Shown one piece after another: positions 49,484-58,651 of a stretch of 64,000 nucleotides of DNA (within the stretch, counting starts at the first letter, position 1; the number at the start of each line of letters is the position of its first letter). The stretch is taken from assembly GCF_029478095.1 (NCBI RefSeq), contig NZ_JAKOAV010000009.1, positions 1-64,000 on the forward strand, given 5' to 3'. Source of the stretch: Pelotomaculum isophthalicicum JI (GTDB lineage: Bacteria; Bacillota; Desulfotomaculia; Desulfotomaculales; Pelotomaculaceae). A program made the translations under genes and the position numbers. Under the pieces are notes generated by a model. The model searched no databases and was not told where the DNA came from. It worked only from the letters and a program-made list of their open reading frames with translations.

Positions 49484-50992
49484 TGATTTAACGATGGTTT
49501 CAACCAATCCTTCGATTGTATATTCCTCCGCCACCATGTCAACCTGAAGGCCCAATGCGCGGGCAGCGCCTGCAGTAACCGGTCCGATACAGGCGACAGC
49601 GAATTTCCCCCGCGTAGCACTAAGCAACGGGCTGCCGGCCATCTCAACAAAGTATCGTACGGTGGAGGAACTGGTAAAGGTAACCAGATCTATCTCGCCA
49701 CGTCCGAGTACTTCTTTTAACGCGGCACTGTTGCCGGCCGCCGGCACGGTACGATAAGCGGCAACTTCAGTCACAACAGCTCCCATTTCGCTTAATGCCT
49801 TTGGCAATACTTTACGCGCTTCCGCCGCTCTTGGCAAAAGCACACGCTCTCCGCATGTTAGTTTGCCGCGCAGCCCCACGGCTATTTCTTCAGCCCGGTA
49901 TTCACCGGGTATGTATTCCACCAAAAGCCCGTATCTTTCCAGCGCTTCTCTTGTCTTGGGTCCGATAGCGCAAAGCCTTGCGTTATAGAGCTCACGTATA
50001 TCTTTCCGGTGGTGGCGCAGCCTCTTAAAAAAAGACTCAACACCGTTCACGCTTGTAAAAACTACCCAATTAAAATTATTCAGTTCTTTAATAGATTGGT
50101 CCAAAGAAGCAAAATCTACAGGTTCAGCAATTTTTATAGTGGGAAATTCCAGTGATTCACCGCCAAGGGCTTCAATTTTCTCTGAAAGAGCGCCGGCTTG
50201 CTCTCTCGCACGGGTTACCAATATTTTTTTGCCAAATAGAGGTTTGTTTTCAAACCACTTCAGTTTCTCCCTTAATAGAACGACCTCGCCCACAATAATT
50301 ACAGCAGGGTTTGTGAAACCCGATCTTTCAGCTTGCTCATTAATGTTCTCCAGTGTTCCGACCAGAGTGCGTTGCTCCGGTCTCGTACCCCATCTTACCA
50401 ACGCCGCCGGTGTTTGAGAAGAACGGCCGCCATTTATTAAACGCTGCGTTATTTCCTGTAAGTTCGCCATACCCATCAGAAATATTAAAGTATCCGCACC
50501 CGTGGCGATTTTCTCCCAGTCAATACTGGAATCATCTTTTAACGGGGCTTCATTTCCGGTAATAATAGCCAGGGTAGACGCATAATCCCGGTGAGTCGCC
50601 GGAATGCCGGCATAAGCGGGCGCCGCAATGGCCGAGGTCACTCCTGGAACAATCTCAAAACGCACTCCCGCCTCATGAAGAGCTTCGGCTTCCTCTCCGC
50701 CACGGCCGAAAACAAAGGGATCCCCTCCCTTCAGCCGGACTACAACCTTCCCCTCGCCGGCTTTCTCCGCCAACAGGCGGCATATTTCCTCCTGTTTTAT
50801 AGCGTGGCAACCGGGTTCCTTGCCCGCATAAATAATTTCAGCCCCGGGCCGGGCAAATGCCAGGAGCCTGGGGGCCACCAACCGGTCATATATAATTGTA
50901 TCGGCTTTTTTGATCAATTCAAGACCGCGTACGGTAATTAATTTCGGGTCGCCGGGTCCCGCGCCCACCAGGTAAACAACGCCTTCATACAT
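49412..50992 (-). CDS. cobA-hemD: Uroporphyrinogen-III C-methyltransferase/uroporphyrinogen-III synthase fusion
   Basis: A 526-residue fusion. The N-terminal SUMT half (1 to about 245) has VYLVGAGPGDPKLITVRG, VVRLKGGDPFVFGRGGEE and the GMANL motif, and methylates uroporphyrinogen III to precorrin-2. The C-terminal half (from about 255) is uroporphyrinogen-III synthase, starting KILVTRAREQAGALSEKI and with FTSVNGVESFF. The ATG at 50992 follows AGGAG and overlaps the end of hemC. The final residues come from a repeat, so the native stop was probably lost. Confidence 0.94.
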   Translation of the reverse strand: MYEGVVYLVGAGPGDPKLITVRGLELIKKADTIIYDRLVAPRLLAFARPGAEIIYAGKEPGCHAIKQEEICRLLAEKAGEGKVVVRLKGGDPFVFGRGGEEAEALHEAGVRFEIVPGVTSAIAAPAYAGIPATHRDYASTLAIITGNEAPLKDDSSIDWEKIATGADTLIFLMGMANLQEITQRLINGGRSSQTPAALVRWGTRPEQRTLVGTLENINEQAERSGFTNPAVIIVGEVVLLREKLKWFENKPLFGKKILVTRAREQAGALSEKIEALGGESLEFPTIKIAEPVDFASLDQSIKELNNFNWVVFTSVNGVESFFKRLRHHRKDIRELYNARLCAIGPKTREALERYGLLVEYIPGEYRAEEIAVGLRGKLTCGERVLLPRAAEARKVLPKALSEMGAVVTEVAAYRTVPAAGNSAALKEVLGRGEIDLVTFTSSSTVRYFVEMAGSPLLSATRGKFAVACIGPVTAGAARALGLQVDMVAEEYTIEGLVETIVKSQESEFRSQNSEFRSQNKSMVFYL

Positions 50993-51926
50993 TATGACAA
51001 TTCTCCTGCCGCATACTCCGCAATAATTCTCCCGCACCCATTTGTGCCAGCTTTTCCGCCAACTGTACGCCGATAGACGCCGCATCCTCAGCCGAGCCTG
51101 ACCAGGAAGAGCGCACAAGTTTACTGCCATCCAAACTCGCTACTACTCCTTCCAGCAATAAGCGCCCGTTGTCAACCGTACCAAGAGCGCCGACCGGTAT
51201 CTGACAACCGCCTTCAAGTTTCCTCAAAAGCGCCCTTTCAGCAGTAACAGCCAAGCGCGACTCATGGTGATCAATTTTACCGGTCAGGTTTTGCATTTCT
51301 TCATCCCCGGCGCGTATTTCCACGCCAATAGAACCCTGCCCCACCGCGGGCAAGCATACTTCGAGAGGAATCAACTGCGTAATCCTGTCACCCAGTCCCA
51401 GACGGTGCACTCCCGCGAAAGAAAGCACGACAGCATCCATCATTTCGCTTTCCAGTTTGCCCAAGCGGGTGTCGACATTGCCACGCAGGTTGATAATTTT
51501 AAAATCATTCCGGTAGTGACAAAGCTGAGCGCGGCGTCTGAGGCTGCTGGTGCCGATAATAGCGCCCGGAGGCAAATCCTCGAGTTTATTACCTTTGCGA
51601 GAAATCAGCACGTCGCCGGGATTTTCCCTGCGGCATACCGCTCCTATCACCAGTCCCTCCGGCAAAATAGTGGGCATATCCTTCATACTATGCACAGCCA
51701 AATCAATTTTACCGCGCAGCAGAGCAAGCTCCAGTTCCTTCGTAAAGAGCCCCTTATCTCCGATTTTTGCCAGGGCCGTATCAAGATTCTTATCTCCCAG
51801 AGTCTTAATACCTTTTATCCGGAAACTATATGCTGGCGCTAACTTCTGCAAGCAGTCTTTTACCCAATTAGCCTGCCAAAGAGCCAGCCTGCTTTCTCTT
51901 GTACCGATAACGATTTCTTTGCTCAT
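50985..51926 (-). CDS. hemC: Hydroxymethylbilane synthase
   Basis: A 313-residue porphobilinogen deaminase. IVIGTRESRLALWQANWV begins the protein, LRGNVDTRLGKL and the dipyrromethane cofactor Cys in LEGGCQIPVGA (about 240) are present. It polymerises four porphobilinogens. It follows hemA by 18 bases and overlaps cobA-hemD. Confidence 0.96.
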   Translation of the reverse strand: MSKEIVIGTRESRLALWQANWVKDCLQKLAPAYSFRIKGIKTLGDKNLDTALAKIGDKGLFTKELELALLRGKIDLAVHSMKDMPTILPEGLVIGAVCRRENPGDVLISRKGNKLEDLPPGAIIGTSSLRRRAQLCHYRNDFKIINLRGNVDTRLGKLESEMMDAVVLSFAGVHRLGLGDRITQLIPLEVCLPAVGQGSIGVEIRAGDEEMQNLTGKIDHHESRLAVTAERALLRKLEGGCQIPVGALGTVDNGRLLLEGVVASLDGSKLVRSSWSGSAEDAASIGVQLAEKLAQMGAGELLRSMRQENCHNV

Positions 51927-51944
51927 ATAAAACTCCCAATTATT

Positions 51945-53273
51945 TTAGGCAAGACCGGTATTGTTTTCAGTATTAGCGTTCGGTGTCTTTTTTGTGGTTT
52001 TTTGGCCGGGAACGTTAAGGCAAAAAAGGTTTTGCAGCACCTCGGTGTAAAGGTGTCCTTCATTGGTCAACGCATAATTTTTTAGCTGAGTCACCGGTAT
52101 ATGCAAGATCTGATTGACAATCGAATTGGCCAGTGAGCAAACCACTTTTTGATCGTGCTCGGAAAGCTTTTCCAAACGGTTTAACGCGTGCCTTAGCTCA
52201 TTTCTTTTAATATTTTCCCCCCACTGTTTTAAAGCGGAGATTGTAGGAATAACGAACTGTGTCCCCAACCACTTCATGAATTCACTTAATTCTTCTTCGA
52301 TTATTTTTTCAGCTCTTATGGCTGCTTGTTTTCTTTCAGCCAGGTTGCGATCCACAACCATTTCCAGGTCGTCAACATCATAGAGGGCAACTCCCTCAAG
52401 CTCGCCGACTCCAGTTTCGATATCCCTTGGTACTGCCAAGTCAATCATAATCATCTCCCGTCCGTGTCTTCTTTCGATAATATGACTTACTTCGGCAGTT
52501 TTAATCACACAATGGGGAGCCGCGGTAGAACTAATTACAATGTCCGCCGTTTCAAGGTATTTGGACAATTCATTAAAATTGACCGCTTTCCCCGCCATCT
52601 GTGACGCAAGCAACTCCGCCCGGTCGAAGGAACGGTTTGAAACAATAATACCAGAAACACCGTTTGCCACAAGGTGTTTTGCAGCCAGTTCACTCATTTT
52701 GCCGGCGCCGATGATGAGCGCCGAACAACTGGACAGGCTGCCCAGCCGGCTCTTCGCCAACTCAACCGCTGCATAACTGATTGACACGGCATTCCTATCA
52801 ATCCCTGTTTCCGTCCGTACGCGCTTCCCGATAGCAATAGCCTGTTGAAACATGGTATTAATTATACGGTTGGTCGTATAATAGTCATAAGCCTGCAGGT
52901 AAGCCGCCCTTACCTGGCCAAGTATTTCGGTCTCACCAAGCAGCATCGAGTCCAATCCTGCCGCGACCCTGAATAGATGCCGGACAGCGTCGTAAAGGGC
53001 ATGACAATAAGTTATATTTATTATCTCAGAAACATCCACACCAGACCAGCGAGATAAAAAATCCCGGATGGCGTTAAGCCCTTCATCCACCTCCGTCGTG
53101 GCGGCGTAGACTTCAGTCCGGTTACATGTCGATAAAATAACACATCCTTGTATCGCGGGATAAGTTTTTAGCTGCTTCAAAGCTTTCTCCAGGGAAATAC
53201 CGCTGAATGACAACTTCTCCCGCACCTTAACCGAAGCTGTTCTGTGGTTAAGTCCTACCACTGCGATAAGCAC
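51945..53273 (-). CDS. hemA: Glutamyl-tRNA reductase
   Basis: A 442-residue reductase. [11 protein letters not shown], the catalytic Cys50 in [12 protein letters not shown], the NADPH-binding [15 protein letters not shown] and a long C-terminal dimerisation helix are seen. It commits glutamyl-tRNA to tetrapyrroles through the C5 route. The GTG start at 53273 has GGAGAG upstream and overlaps the dehydrogenase gene by 26 bases. Confidence 0.96.
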   Translation of the reverse strand: MLIAVVGLNHRTASVKVREKLSFSGISLEKALKQLKTYPAIQGCVILSTCNRTEVYAATTEVDEGLNAIRDFLSRWSGVDVSEIINITYCHALYDAVRHLFRVAAGLDSMLLGETEILGQVRAAYLQAYDYYTTNRIINTMFQQAIAIGKRVRTETGIDRNAVSISYAAVELAKSRLGSLSSCSALIIGAGKMSELAAKHLVANGVSGIIVSNRSFDRAELLASQMAGKAVNFNELSKYLETADIVISSTAAPHCVIKTAEVSHIIERRHGREMIMIDLAVPRDIETGVGELEGVALYDVDDLEMVVDRNLAERKQAAIRAEKIIEEELSEFMKWLGTQFVIPTISALKQWGENIKRNELRHALNRLEKLSEHDQKVVCSLANSIVNQILHIPVTQLKNYALTNEGHLYTEVLQNLFCLNVPGQKTTKKTPNANTENNTGLA

Positions 53274-53886
53274 TAAGTATTCTCTCCTTTACCATATCCA
53301 TCCTGCCGCTTTTAAGAAAATCCAAAACTTCGTCACAAACCATATTCTCAAGAATTTCTTTTTTCTTGTTTTTGTCGGAAACATTATTAATTACGTCTCT
53401 GCGAATATCAGCGATCAAATCCAGAAACTCACCATATTGAAGACCGTAAGTTGTTTCCAGTTCCTCACGTATTTTTCTGGCCAGCAACGGACTCCTGCCA
53501 CTGGTCGATACCGCGATGGAAAGCCCCCCCCGTTTGACTACGGCAGGAACGAAAAAATTGCATTTCTCCGGGGTATCAACGATGTTCACTAACAGGTTTC
53601 GGGAAGCGCAGTCCTCAGCAACCTGCCGGTTTACTTCCTTGTTGTCCGTGGCGCTGATTACCAGAAAAATATTATTTAAGTCTGCCGGAAGGTATTGCCC
53701 CTGTCTGTAGAGAATCCGGCCTGATTCTACCATATCCTTGAGACCCGGGGTTAATTCCGGGCCGACAACCCGAACCAAGGCGCCACTTTCAATTAAGGAG
53801 TATACTTTACGTTCTGCTACTTGTCCACCGCCAATAACCAGACATAATTTATCGCTCAAGTCTAGAGATATTAGATAATGCCCCAT
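53248..53886 (-). CDS. sirC: Precorrin-2 dehydrogenase (SirC/Met8-like)
   Basis: A 212-residue NAD-dependent enzyme of the CysG N-terminal/YlnF family. The motif [21 protein letters not shown] binds NAD, and the [30 protein letters not shown] segment is characteristic. It oxidises precorrin-2 to sirohydrochlorin. A helical tail of about 60 residues resembles that of Met8p, which also chelates iron, but chelatase activity cannot be read from sequence. ATG behind CGGAGG. It is the first gene of the haem operon. Confidence 0.92.
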   Translation of the reverse strand: MGHYLISLDLSDKLCLVIGGGQVAERKVYSLIESGALVRVVGPELTPGLKDMVESGRILYRQGQYLPADLNNIFLVISATDNKEVNRQVAEDCASRNLLVNIVDTPEKCNFFVPAVVKRGGLSIAVSTSGRSPLLARKIREELETTYGLQYGEFLDLIADIRRDVINNVSDKNKKKEILENMVCDEVLDFLKSGRMDMVKERILSAYRSGRT

Positions 53887-53938
53887 CCCATACCTCCGGG
53901 GGAAGAATTAGCTTATATTATACTGTTGTCCATATATG

Positions 53939-54907
53939 TTAATGCTTTCTGATACCAATAAAATCAGCGATTGCCGAAAGATTATTCCTCGCAGGCAAAT
54001 CGGGCAAAGCCATCAATTCTTCTTTGGCCTTGCTCAGATACTTATTAACTACTTCAAATGAATAATCAATAGCTCCACAGCTTCTGATTATTTCAATCGC
54101 TTCCTGCACTTCCTCTTCACTTTTTTCCATTTTCCCCGCCAATTCCACCAAACGTTTCTTTTCTCCGGATTTTTCAAGAGCAATAATAACCGGTAAGGTG
54201 ATAATTCCCTGGCGTAGATCCCCACCGACAGGCTTGCCTAATTTGCTCTGGTCGGCGACCATATCCAGGATATCATCGGTTATTTGAAAAGCCATACCAA
54301 TATTATTCCCATATCTACGAAGAGGCAAATATGTTTTTCTGTCTGCCCCACAAGCTACCGCCCCAAGTTGCACACTTGCCATGATCAAAAACGCTGTTTT
54401 GCGTTTAACTCTATAAAAATAATCCTTCGATACCTGGCCGGTATCAAAAGAAGCTGAAATCTGCCGGATCTCACCTTCACACATTTTTACGCTGACATCA
54501 GACAGAACTTTTGTGATTAGCGGTTTCTTTTCTTCATACTGGGAAATCAAGATCAATGATTTCGCGAATAGATATGTTCCAATGTGAGTTGATGTTGCCT
54601 TTCCCCATTTTGCATTTACTGTGGGAAGACCCCTGCGGATCAATGAATTATCAACCACGTCGTCATGAATGAGTGTGGCCATGTGGATTAGCTCCAGAGC
54701 AACTGCCAGGGGTATTACGTCTGCTAATTTAAAATTGCAAAACTTAGCTCCCAATAAGCTTAGAGCAGGCCTCAATCGCTTGCCCCCTGCATAGAAGAGA
54801 TGTGTGGATGTTTCTGTTATAAAGGGGTCTTGCGCCTGTAGTGTTGCCTGCAATTCTTTTTCTACAACTTTCATGTCTTCTTCTATGCCTTTATAGAGCT
54901 CCAGCAT
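53939..54907 (-). CDS. Polyprenyl diphosphate synthase (HepT-like)
   Basis: A 322-residue trans-prenyltransferase. The first Asp-rich motif is IHDDVVDNSLIRRG and the second FQITDDILD. The residues before the first motif (ALELIHMATL) fit medium- to long-chain products such as heptaprenyl diphosphate used for menaquinone. The N-terminus YKGIEEDMKVVEKEL resembles HepT. No HepS or menG is adjacent. It may be read from the same direction as the haem genes, 50 bases upstream of sirC. Confidence 0.92.
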   Translation of the reverse strand: MLELYKGIEEDMKVVEKELQATLQAQDPFITETSTHLFYAGGKRLRPALSLLGAKFCNFKLADVIPLAVALELIHMATLIHDDVVDNSLIRRGLPTVNAKWGKATSTHIGTYLFAKSLILISQYEEKKPLITKVLSDVSVKMCEGEIRQISASFDTGQVSKDYFYRVKRKTAFLIMASVQLGAVACGADRKTYLPLRRYGNNIGMAFQITDDILDMVADQSKLGKPVGGDLRQGIITLPVIIALEKSGEKKRLVELAGKMEKSEEEVQEAIEIIRSCGAIDYSFEVVNKYLSKAKEELMALPDLPARNNLSAIADFIGIRKH

Positions 54908-54963
54908 TTTTCCACCTACAATTACTCTTTAATTAAGACAAAATTACCAACAAATCAGCTTAT

Positions 54964-55014
54964 TTAGCCAGATTTAACGGACTTAAACCACTTTATAAAT
55001 ATTCGCTGGTGCAT
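54964..55014 (-). CDS. Possible 16-residue leader peptide upstream of the prenyl synthase
   Basis: The ATG at 55014 has a strong GGGAGG six bases before it and opens MHQRIFIKWFKSVKSG, then a stop, 56 bases upstream of the polyprenyl synthase start on the same strand. A CTTATTGTT/AACAATAAG hairpin (55073-55100) lies upstream. No regulatory amino-acid run is evident. It may be a real mini-ORF or chance. Confidence 0.3.
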   Translation of the reverse strand: MHQRIFIKWFKSVKSG

Positions 55015-55137
55015 GTAAAAATCCTCCCTATATAAAAAAGGCGAACCAAAATACAGCAGCAAAAAGCGACAACTTATTGTTACTGTCGAAAAACAATAAG
55101 ATTAATTCCGGATAAGTTCTTTCCGTAACCGCTCTCG

Positions 55138-55166
55138 TTGCCGGGTTATAGAATATATGTTATAAT
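55138..55166 (+). promoter_or_regulatory. Promoter of tRNA-Sec
   Basis: TTGCCG and TATAAT are 17 bases apart, with the -10 seven bases before the tRNA 5' end. Confidence 0.65.
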
Positions 55167-55173
55167 GCTTAGC

Positions 55174-55271
55174 GGGGGTGGATGGTGCCTGGTGGTGCTC
55201 CTGGTCTTCAAAACCAGTCGTCGGGCAGTGCTCCTGTCCGTGGTGAGTTCGATTCTCACACACTCCCGCCA
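55174..55271 (+). tRNA. selC: tRNA-Sec (anticodon TCA)
   Basis: A 98-nt tRNA with encoded CCA. The anticodon stem CTGGT/ACCAG encloses CTTCAAA, anticodon TCA at 55208-55210. The variable arm is long (CGTCGGGCAGTGCTCCTGTC region), the T arm is GTGAG-TTCGATT-CTCAC, and the discriminator is G, as in SelC. The extended acceptor (GGGGGTG with CACTCCC including one G-U) fits the 8-bp selenocysteine type. It shows that the organism decodes UGA as selenocysteine. No selA, selB or selD lies in the window. A weak CGGA/TCCG hairpin near 55409-55424 may end its transcript. Confidence 0.95.
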
Positions 55272-55460
55272 GATAAGGCTTTGAGGGGGTTTCTTGGGTT
55301 AGTAATCACTGTTGAAAAATAGTAAGAATAACGGTGAAAAACATAGAAGTCTTCCCGTTCTGGAGGCGAGAGTTCCCAGTGAAAATTCGGAGCCTTTCCG
55401 AGTTTTGCTCCTGCTGGGATTAATACCTTTTAATAAGCCCTGTTAAATAAAATAATTTTA

Positions 55461-56504
55461 TTAATGTACCGGTTCCTTAGCCAGTTCCCGCCGGTCTATT
55501 TTGCGTGGAGGTTCCTCGAACCAGCCATTCTCTATCATAATGTTTATCCCATCCTCCCCGTAGTTCACAGCCTCGCCAATCAACCGGGTATAAGTTACGA
55601 TGAGGTCATGTCTCAAGCTTGATGCAATGGAAGTTGCATAGTTCACGATACCGATTAACACAACCACATTTTGCATCATTAATTTGTCAGATAACGGTGG
55701 TATAGTTGAGTCCGTGACCAATTCGCCGGACTGTATTGAGACCGGAATGTTTTCCTTTTGCAGAGCTGAACTTAATATATCCTTGAGTTTCCTAGCGATC
55801 TCCACACCTTTTACCATGTATGCTCGAACCTGTTCTGATTTAGCGACTTGCAAAAAACCAGTTGCTAAGGCTTTTGCCAACTCGTTATTTCTAATCCCAA
55901 AAAAAAGTTGATCTATTTCTTCAGCAAGAAGAGGTCTTCGTTCACCTAAGAACCCGCGTAAAAAGTTCTGTTTTTCTATCACATCTGCTTCCTTGTAAAT
56001 ATTCGTAATGGGTGGCCGAATATAAATTCCCTTTTCCAGCATTATTTCAGAAAACCGGTTATAGAACCTCGTTGTTGACATAAGAGCTTCTGTATAGAAG
56101 TCCCGAACATCCTTACGAACTGAATGGGATAAGTTCATACCGCCGAGTTGGAGTCCAATCCGAGCCAAATTAAGGGTAAAGTAATAATAATATAGATCCG
56201 TGAACAACCTCGGAGCACCTAAATCTATATCCTCATCTCCGAACCCCTTTGGGATAGGTCCTTCTTTCTTTAGGATTTTAGAAGTTCGATTTACCCGCTT
56301 CTCAAACATAGATATGGCATCCTCAATATATGGACGAAGGTCTGGGGCGTCCAATGTATTCAGGAAATGCTTATAGATACACTCAAGCATACTATAATAA
56401 ACATTTGTACGCCAAAGTATTGCTATTTCGGATGAAGTTAGTGGAGCATGGTGGTGAATTTCTTGTATTGTACCTTGAGCTTCTATTGTTGTTTGTTGTT
56501 CCAA
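55461..56504 (-). CDS. DUF3231 family protein
   Basis: A 347-residue protein I recognise as DUF3231, found mostly in spore formers, function unknown. It is an internal duplication: each half is helical, and GPIPKGFGDEDIDLGAPRLFTD in the first half corresponds to IPVSIQSGELVTDSTIPPLSDK in the second. Both halves end in similar MLEKGIYIRPP and MIENGWFEEPP motifs. The halves resemble the ferritin-like/DinB-helix type of bundle. TTG at 56504 is preferred, seven bases after GGGAGG; GTG at 56522 lies before that SD. Confidence 0.82.
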   Translation of the reverse strand: MEQQTTIEAQGTIQEIHHHAPLTSSEIAILWRTNVYYSMLECIYKHFLNTLDAPDLRPYIEDAISMFEKRVNRTSKILKKEGPIPKGFGDEDIDLGAPRLFTDLYYYYFTLNLARIGLQLGGMNLSHSVRKDVRDFYTEALMSTTRFYNRFSEIMLEKGIYIRPPITNIYKEADVIEKQNFLRGFLGERRPLLAEEIDQLFFGIRNNELAKALATGFLQVAKSEQVRAYMVKGVEIARKLKDILSSALQKENIPVSIQSGELVTDSTIPPLSDKLMMQNVVVLIGIVNYATSIASSLRHDLIVTYTRLIGEAVNYGEDGINIMIENGWFEEPPRKIDRRELAKEPVH

Positions 56505-56544
56505 ATTTATTGCCTCCCACACGATATTTTTGATTATATTTTCC

Positions 56545-57009
56545 CTAGTTCTTATAAAATATTCCCTTACTCAGTCTCTCAATAACAGCCCCTAATAACC
56601 CACCTATTACTCCACCTAAAATCCCACAGAATATAGGACCGATTCTACAACTATATATAACACCCAATGTTCCTCCCATCGCAACACCGATAAACAACCC
56701 GTTATATTTCGTATTGGCAAATATTCTGTCTTTTTCAGCCTGGATAAAACCATTGTTGATCTCCATTGCCCTGTTATAAGCCTGCCAGATTGAGTAGGCA
56801 TATAAACAAGGATAAAACAATATCCACTGGAAGTTAGCCACGTCTGAAGCATTCTGAAACTGCCCTCTGAATGAATATAGGATGGATAAATTCAAACTTG
56901 CTTTTACATTGATTACTAACTCCAATAAAACCAGCAATACTCCTATAAGATAATCCCCGATATAAAGCTGTCCAAAACCAGGAATGGCTATCGACCATAA
57001 GGCCGACAT
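56545..57009 (-). CDS. Small TM2-like membrane protein, unknown function
   Basis: A 154-residue membrane protein. It starts MSALWSIAIPGFGQLYIGDY, a TM2-like GxGQLY motif ahead of the first span, and has about four hydrophobic segments including a Gly-rich C-terminal pair (CGILGGVIGGLLGAV). Its SD is poor. It is 40 bases upstream of the DUF3231 gene and could be co-transcribed with it. Confidence 0.65.
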   Translation of the reverse strand: MSALWSIAIPGFGQLYIGDYLIGVLLVLLELVINVKASLNLSILYSFRGQFQNASDVANFQWILFYPCLYAYSIWQAYNRAMEINNGFIQAEKDRIFANTKYNGLFIGVAMGGTLGVIYSCRIGPIFCGILGGVIGGLLGAVIERLSKGIFYKN

Positions 57010-57211
57010 CAAGGGTGAACGATATTTTTTTATTTCTGATCACCACCGGAATCTCTACGCTTCATTTATTGTTCGCATTCTGTTAAATTTTAGTCACTAG
57101 CTAGGGCTAAGAGCTTTCTAGAATTATTCTCGGAGGTTCATATTAGGTATAAAATGCCAGGGGTTATTTGGAAGATATCTACTTTACAGGATATTATAAA
57201 AGGAGGAATTT

Positions 57212-57430
57212 ATGGGGAAAATAGCGAAGACTAAGCCCGAGAAATGTATTACGACTTCTACCGAAGATAACAAGCTTAATATTATGTTTTTGACCGGTAA
57301 ACAACATGATCTAAAAAAAGTACCACTAGTACGCCAACCACGAAACCGTTACCTAATAATGGTCTCAGAGACACAGGGAAGGTTCCAAGAACATCCCCCG
57401 GCAAAAAGGATACCACTATCCCAAGCATGA
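57212..57430 (+). CDS. Doubtful short frame with strong ribosome site
   Basis: AAGGAGG stands five bases before an ATG that opens 72 codons (MGKIAKTKPEKC...). From codon 24 onward the frame is antisense to the permease gene, whose C-terminus reads normally, so only the first 23 codons lie in free sequence. It may be the remaining 5' end of a gene cut off by rearrangement, or chance. Confidence 0.25.
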   Translation: MGKIAKTKPEKCITTSTEDNKLNIMFLTGKQHDLKKVPLVRQPRNRYLIMVSETQGRFQEHPPAKRIPLSQA

Positions 57431-58574
57431 AAGGCAGCCCCATGACCAGACCGTCATCAAATTCAATTTTGGCGGATTTTAAGGCCACCATCAGACCCGC
57501 GGATACTTGGGAGCACATCACATAAATCAGTACACTGCCAATCACAACTCTTGGAATTAAACTAACAAATTCAACTGCTTTCGGAAAAAAGGAAATAGCA
57601 AGCAAGCCTAAGGCAGCAGGCACCATGGTATATCTGGACGCGCAAGCAGTGGAAGCAATGACGCCGGGGCTCATGGAAAAGTTAACTATTCCCACTATAC
57701 CTAGCAAACCAGATAGCCCATTGGCCAATCCGGTTATGGACAAACCTCTGGTAATCCTCTTTTCCATTTCATCCGGTTCGATAAGTTCACCAACTGACTG
57801 GATTGAACCCAGATCGTTAATGGAAAGCGCCAAAAAACATATAAGAAATGATACCACTACAGCCGGATTAACAGAAAGCTCAAAATTAAAAAGGTTGGAA
57901 AATGGAGCAGAGAAATTTATCATCTGACTATGCCCAAAGACCATCTGATCCGGGAAAAATAAAAAATAGATGAGGCTTCCTGTTAGTAATGACCATATTA
58001 TTATGGTGGATTTCCAGATCCCCGTCAGATATTTGCCGCAAACAAACATAATAAAGAGAAATACAAGAGTAAAAATAAGGTTGAAAAGCGAGGATGCCTG
58101 CATTACCGGTGTAATAATAAGATTCATTATGGTTGGTGCGAGTGTAAACGCGATGAGTATTAGGATTACGGCTACCACCCTGGGGGTGAATAATTTTTTT
58201 AAGCGACCGAAAAGTCCGGTAACGGCAATTAAGGAAAGAATTATACCGCCGATCATTATTGAGGAGTAAACTGTGTGCGAGTCGCTTCCCGTGCTTGCCG
58301 CCACACCCACTAACAATACTGTTGCCGGCCCGGTAACAATCGGCAGCCGGTGACCCAAAAGCACCTGGGTCAATAGGGCAATTGCTGTTACAAAAAATAT
58401 TTTTTGCACATATATGACCTGTTCAATGTTACTGTTATAATGAAAATCAGCCACCACTTTCCCGATGATAACGATGGTGGGAACTGAAATAGCCAGCCAT
58501 TGCAAGCCGAACAGAATTAGCTCCAACGGTGGTGGAACATCGTCAAGCCCATATTTGAAAGCCATTTTGCTCAT
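57282..58574 (-). CDS. NCS2-family nucleobase (xanthine/uracil-type) permease
   Basis: A 430-residue membrane protein with about 12-14 hydrophobic segments. LLGHRLPIVTGPATVLLVG matches the NCS2 segment near TM3, NDLGSIQSVGELI the NCS2 signature and ASRYTMVPAALGLLA the following TM10 region. Such proteins import xanthine, uracil or related bases by proton symport; the substrate cannot be set from sequence. The ATG at 58574 is used because GGAAGG lies six bases upstream of it; an earlier ATG (58589) contains that SD. No purine genes are adjacent. Confidence 0.85.
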   Translation of the reverse strand: MSKMAFKYGLDDVPPPLELILFGLQWLAISVPTIVIIGKVVADFHYNSNIEQVIYVQKIFFVTAIALLTQVLLGHRLPIVTGPATVLLVGVAASTGSDSHTVYSSIMIGGIILSLIAVTGLFGRLKKLFTPRVVAVILILIAFTLAPTIMNLIITPVMQASSLFNLIFTLVFLFIMFVCGKYLTGIWKSTIIIWSLLTGSLIYFLFFPDQMVFGHSQMINFSAPFSNLFNFELSVNPAVVVSFLICFLALSINDLGSIQSVGELIEPDEMEKRITRGLSITGLANGLSGLLGIVGIVNFSMSPGVIASTACASRYTMVPAALGLLAISFFPKAVEFVSLIPRVVIGSVLIYVMCSQVSAGLMVALKSAKIEFDDGLVMGLPFMLGIVVSFLPGDVLGTFPVSLRPLLGNGFVVGVLVVLFLDHVVYRSKT

Positions 58575-58651
58575 AGCTATACCTTCCATTAATGAAAGTC
58601 AGAACCCATCGGCTCCGTATAAGCAAATAAGATTCTGATGCAGTTAATCTT

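Noticed and set aside
55174-55460. tRNA-Sec 3' end as an integration (att) site for the accessory genes that follow
   Set aside because: No direct repeat of the tRNA 3' end and no integrase were found in the window.
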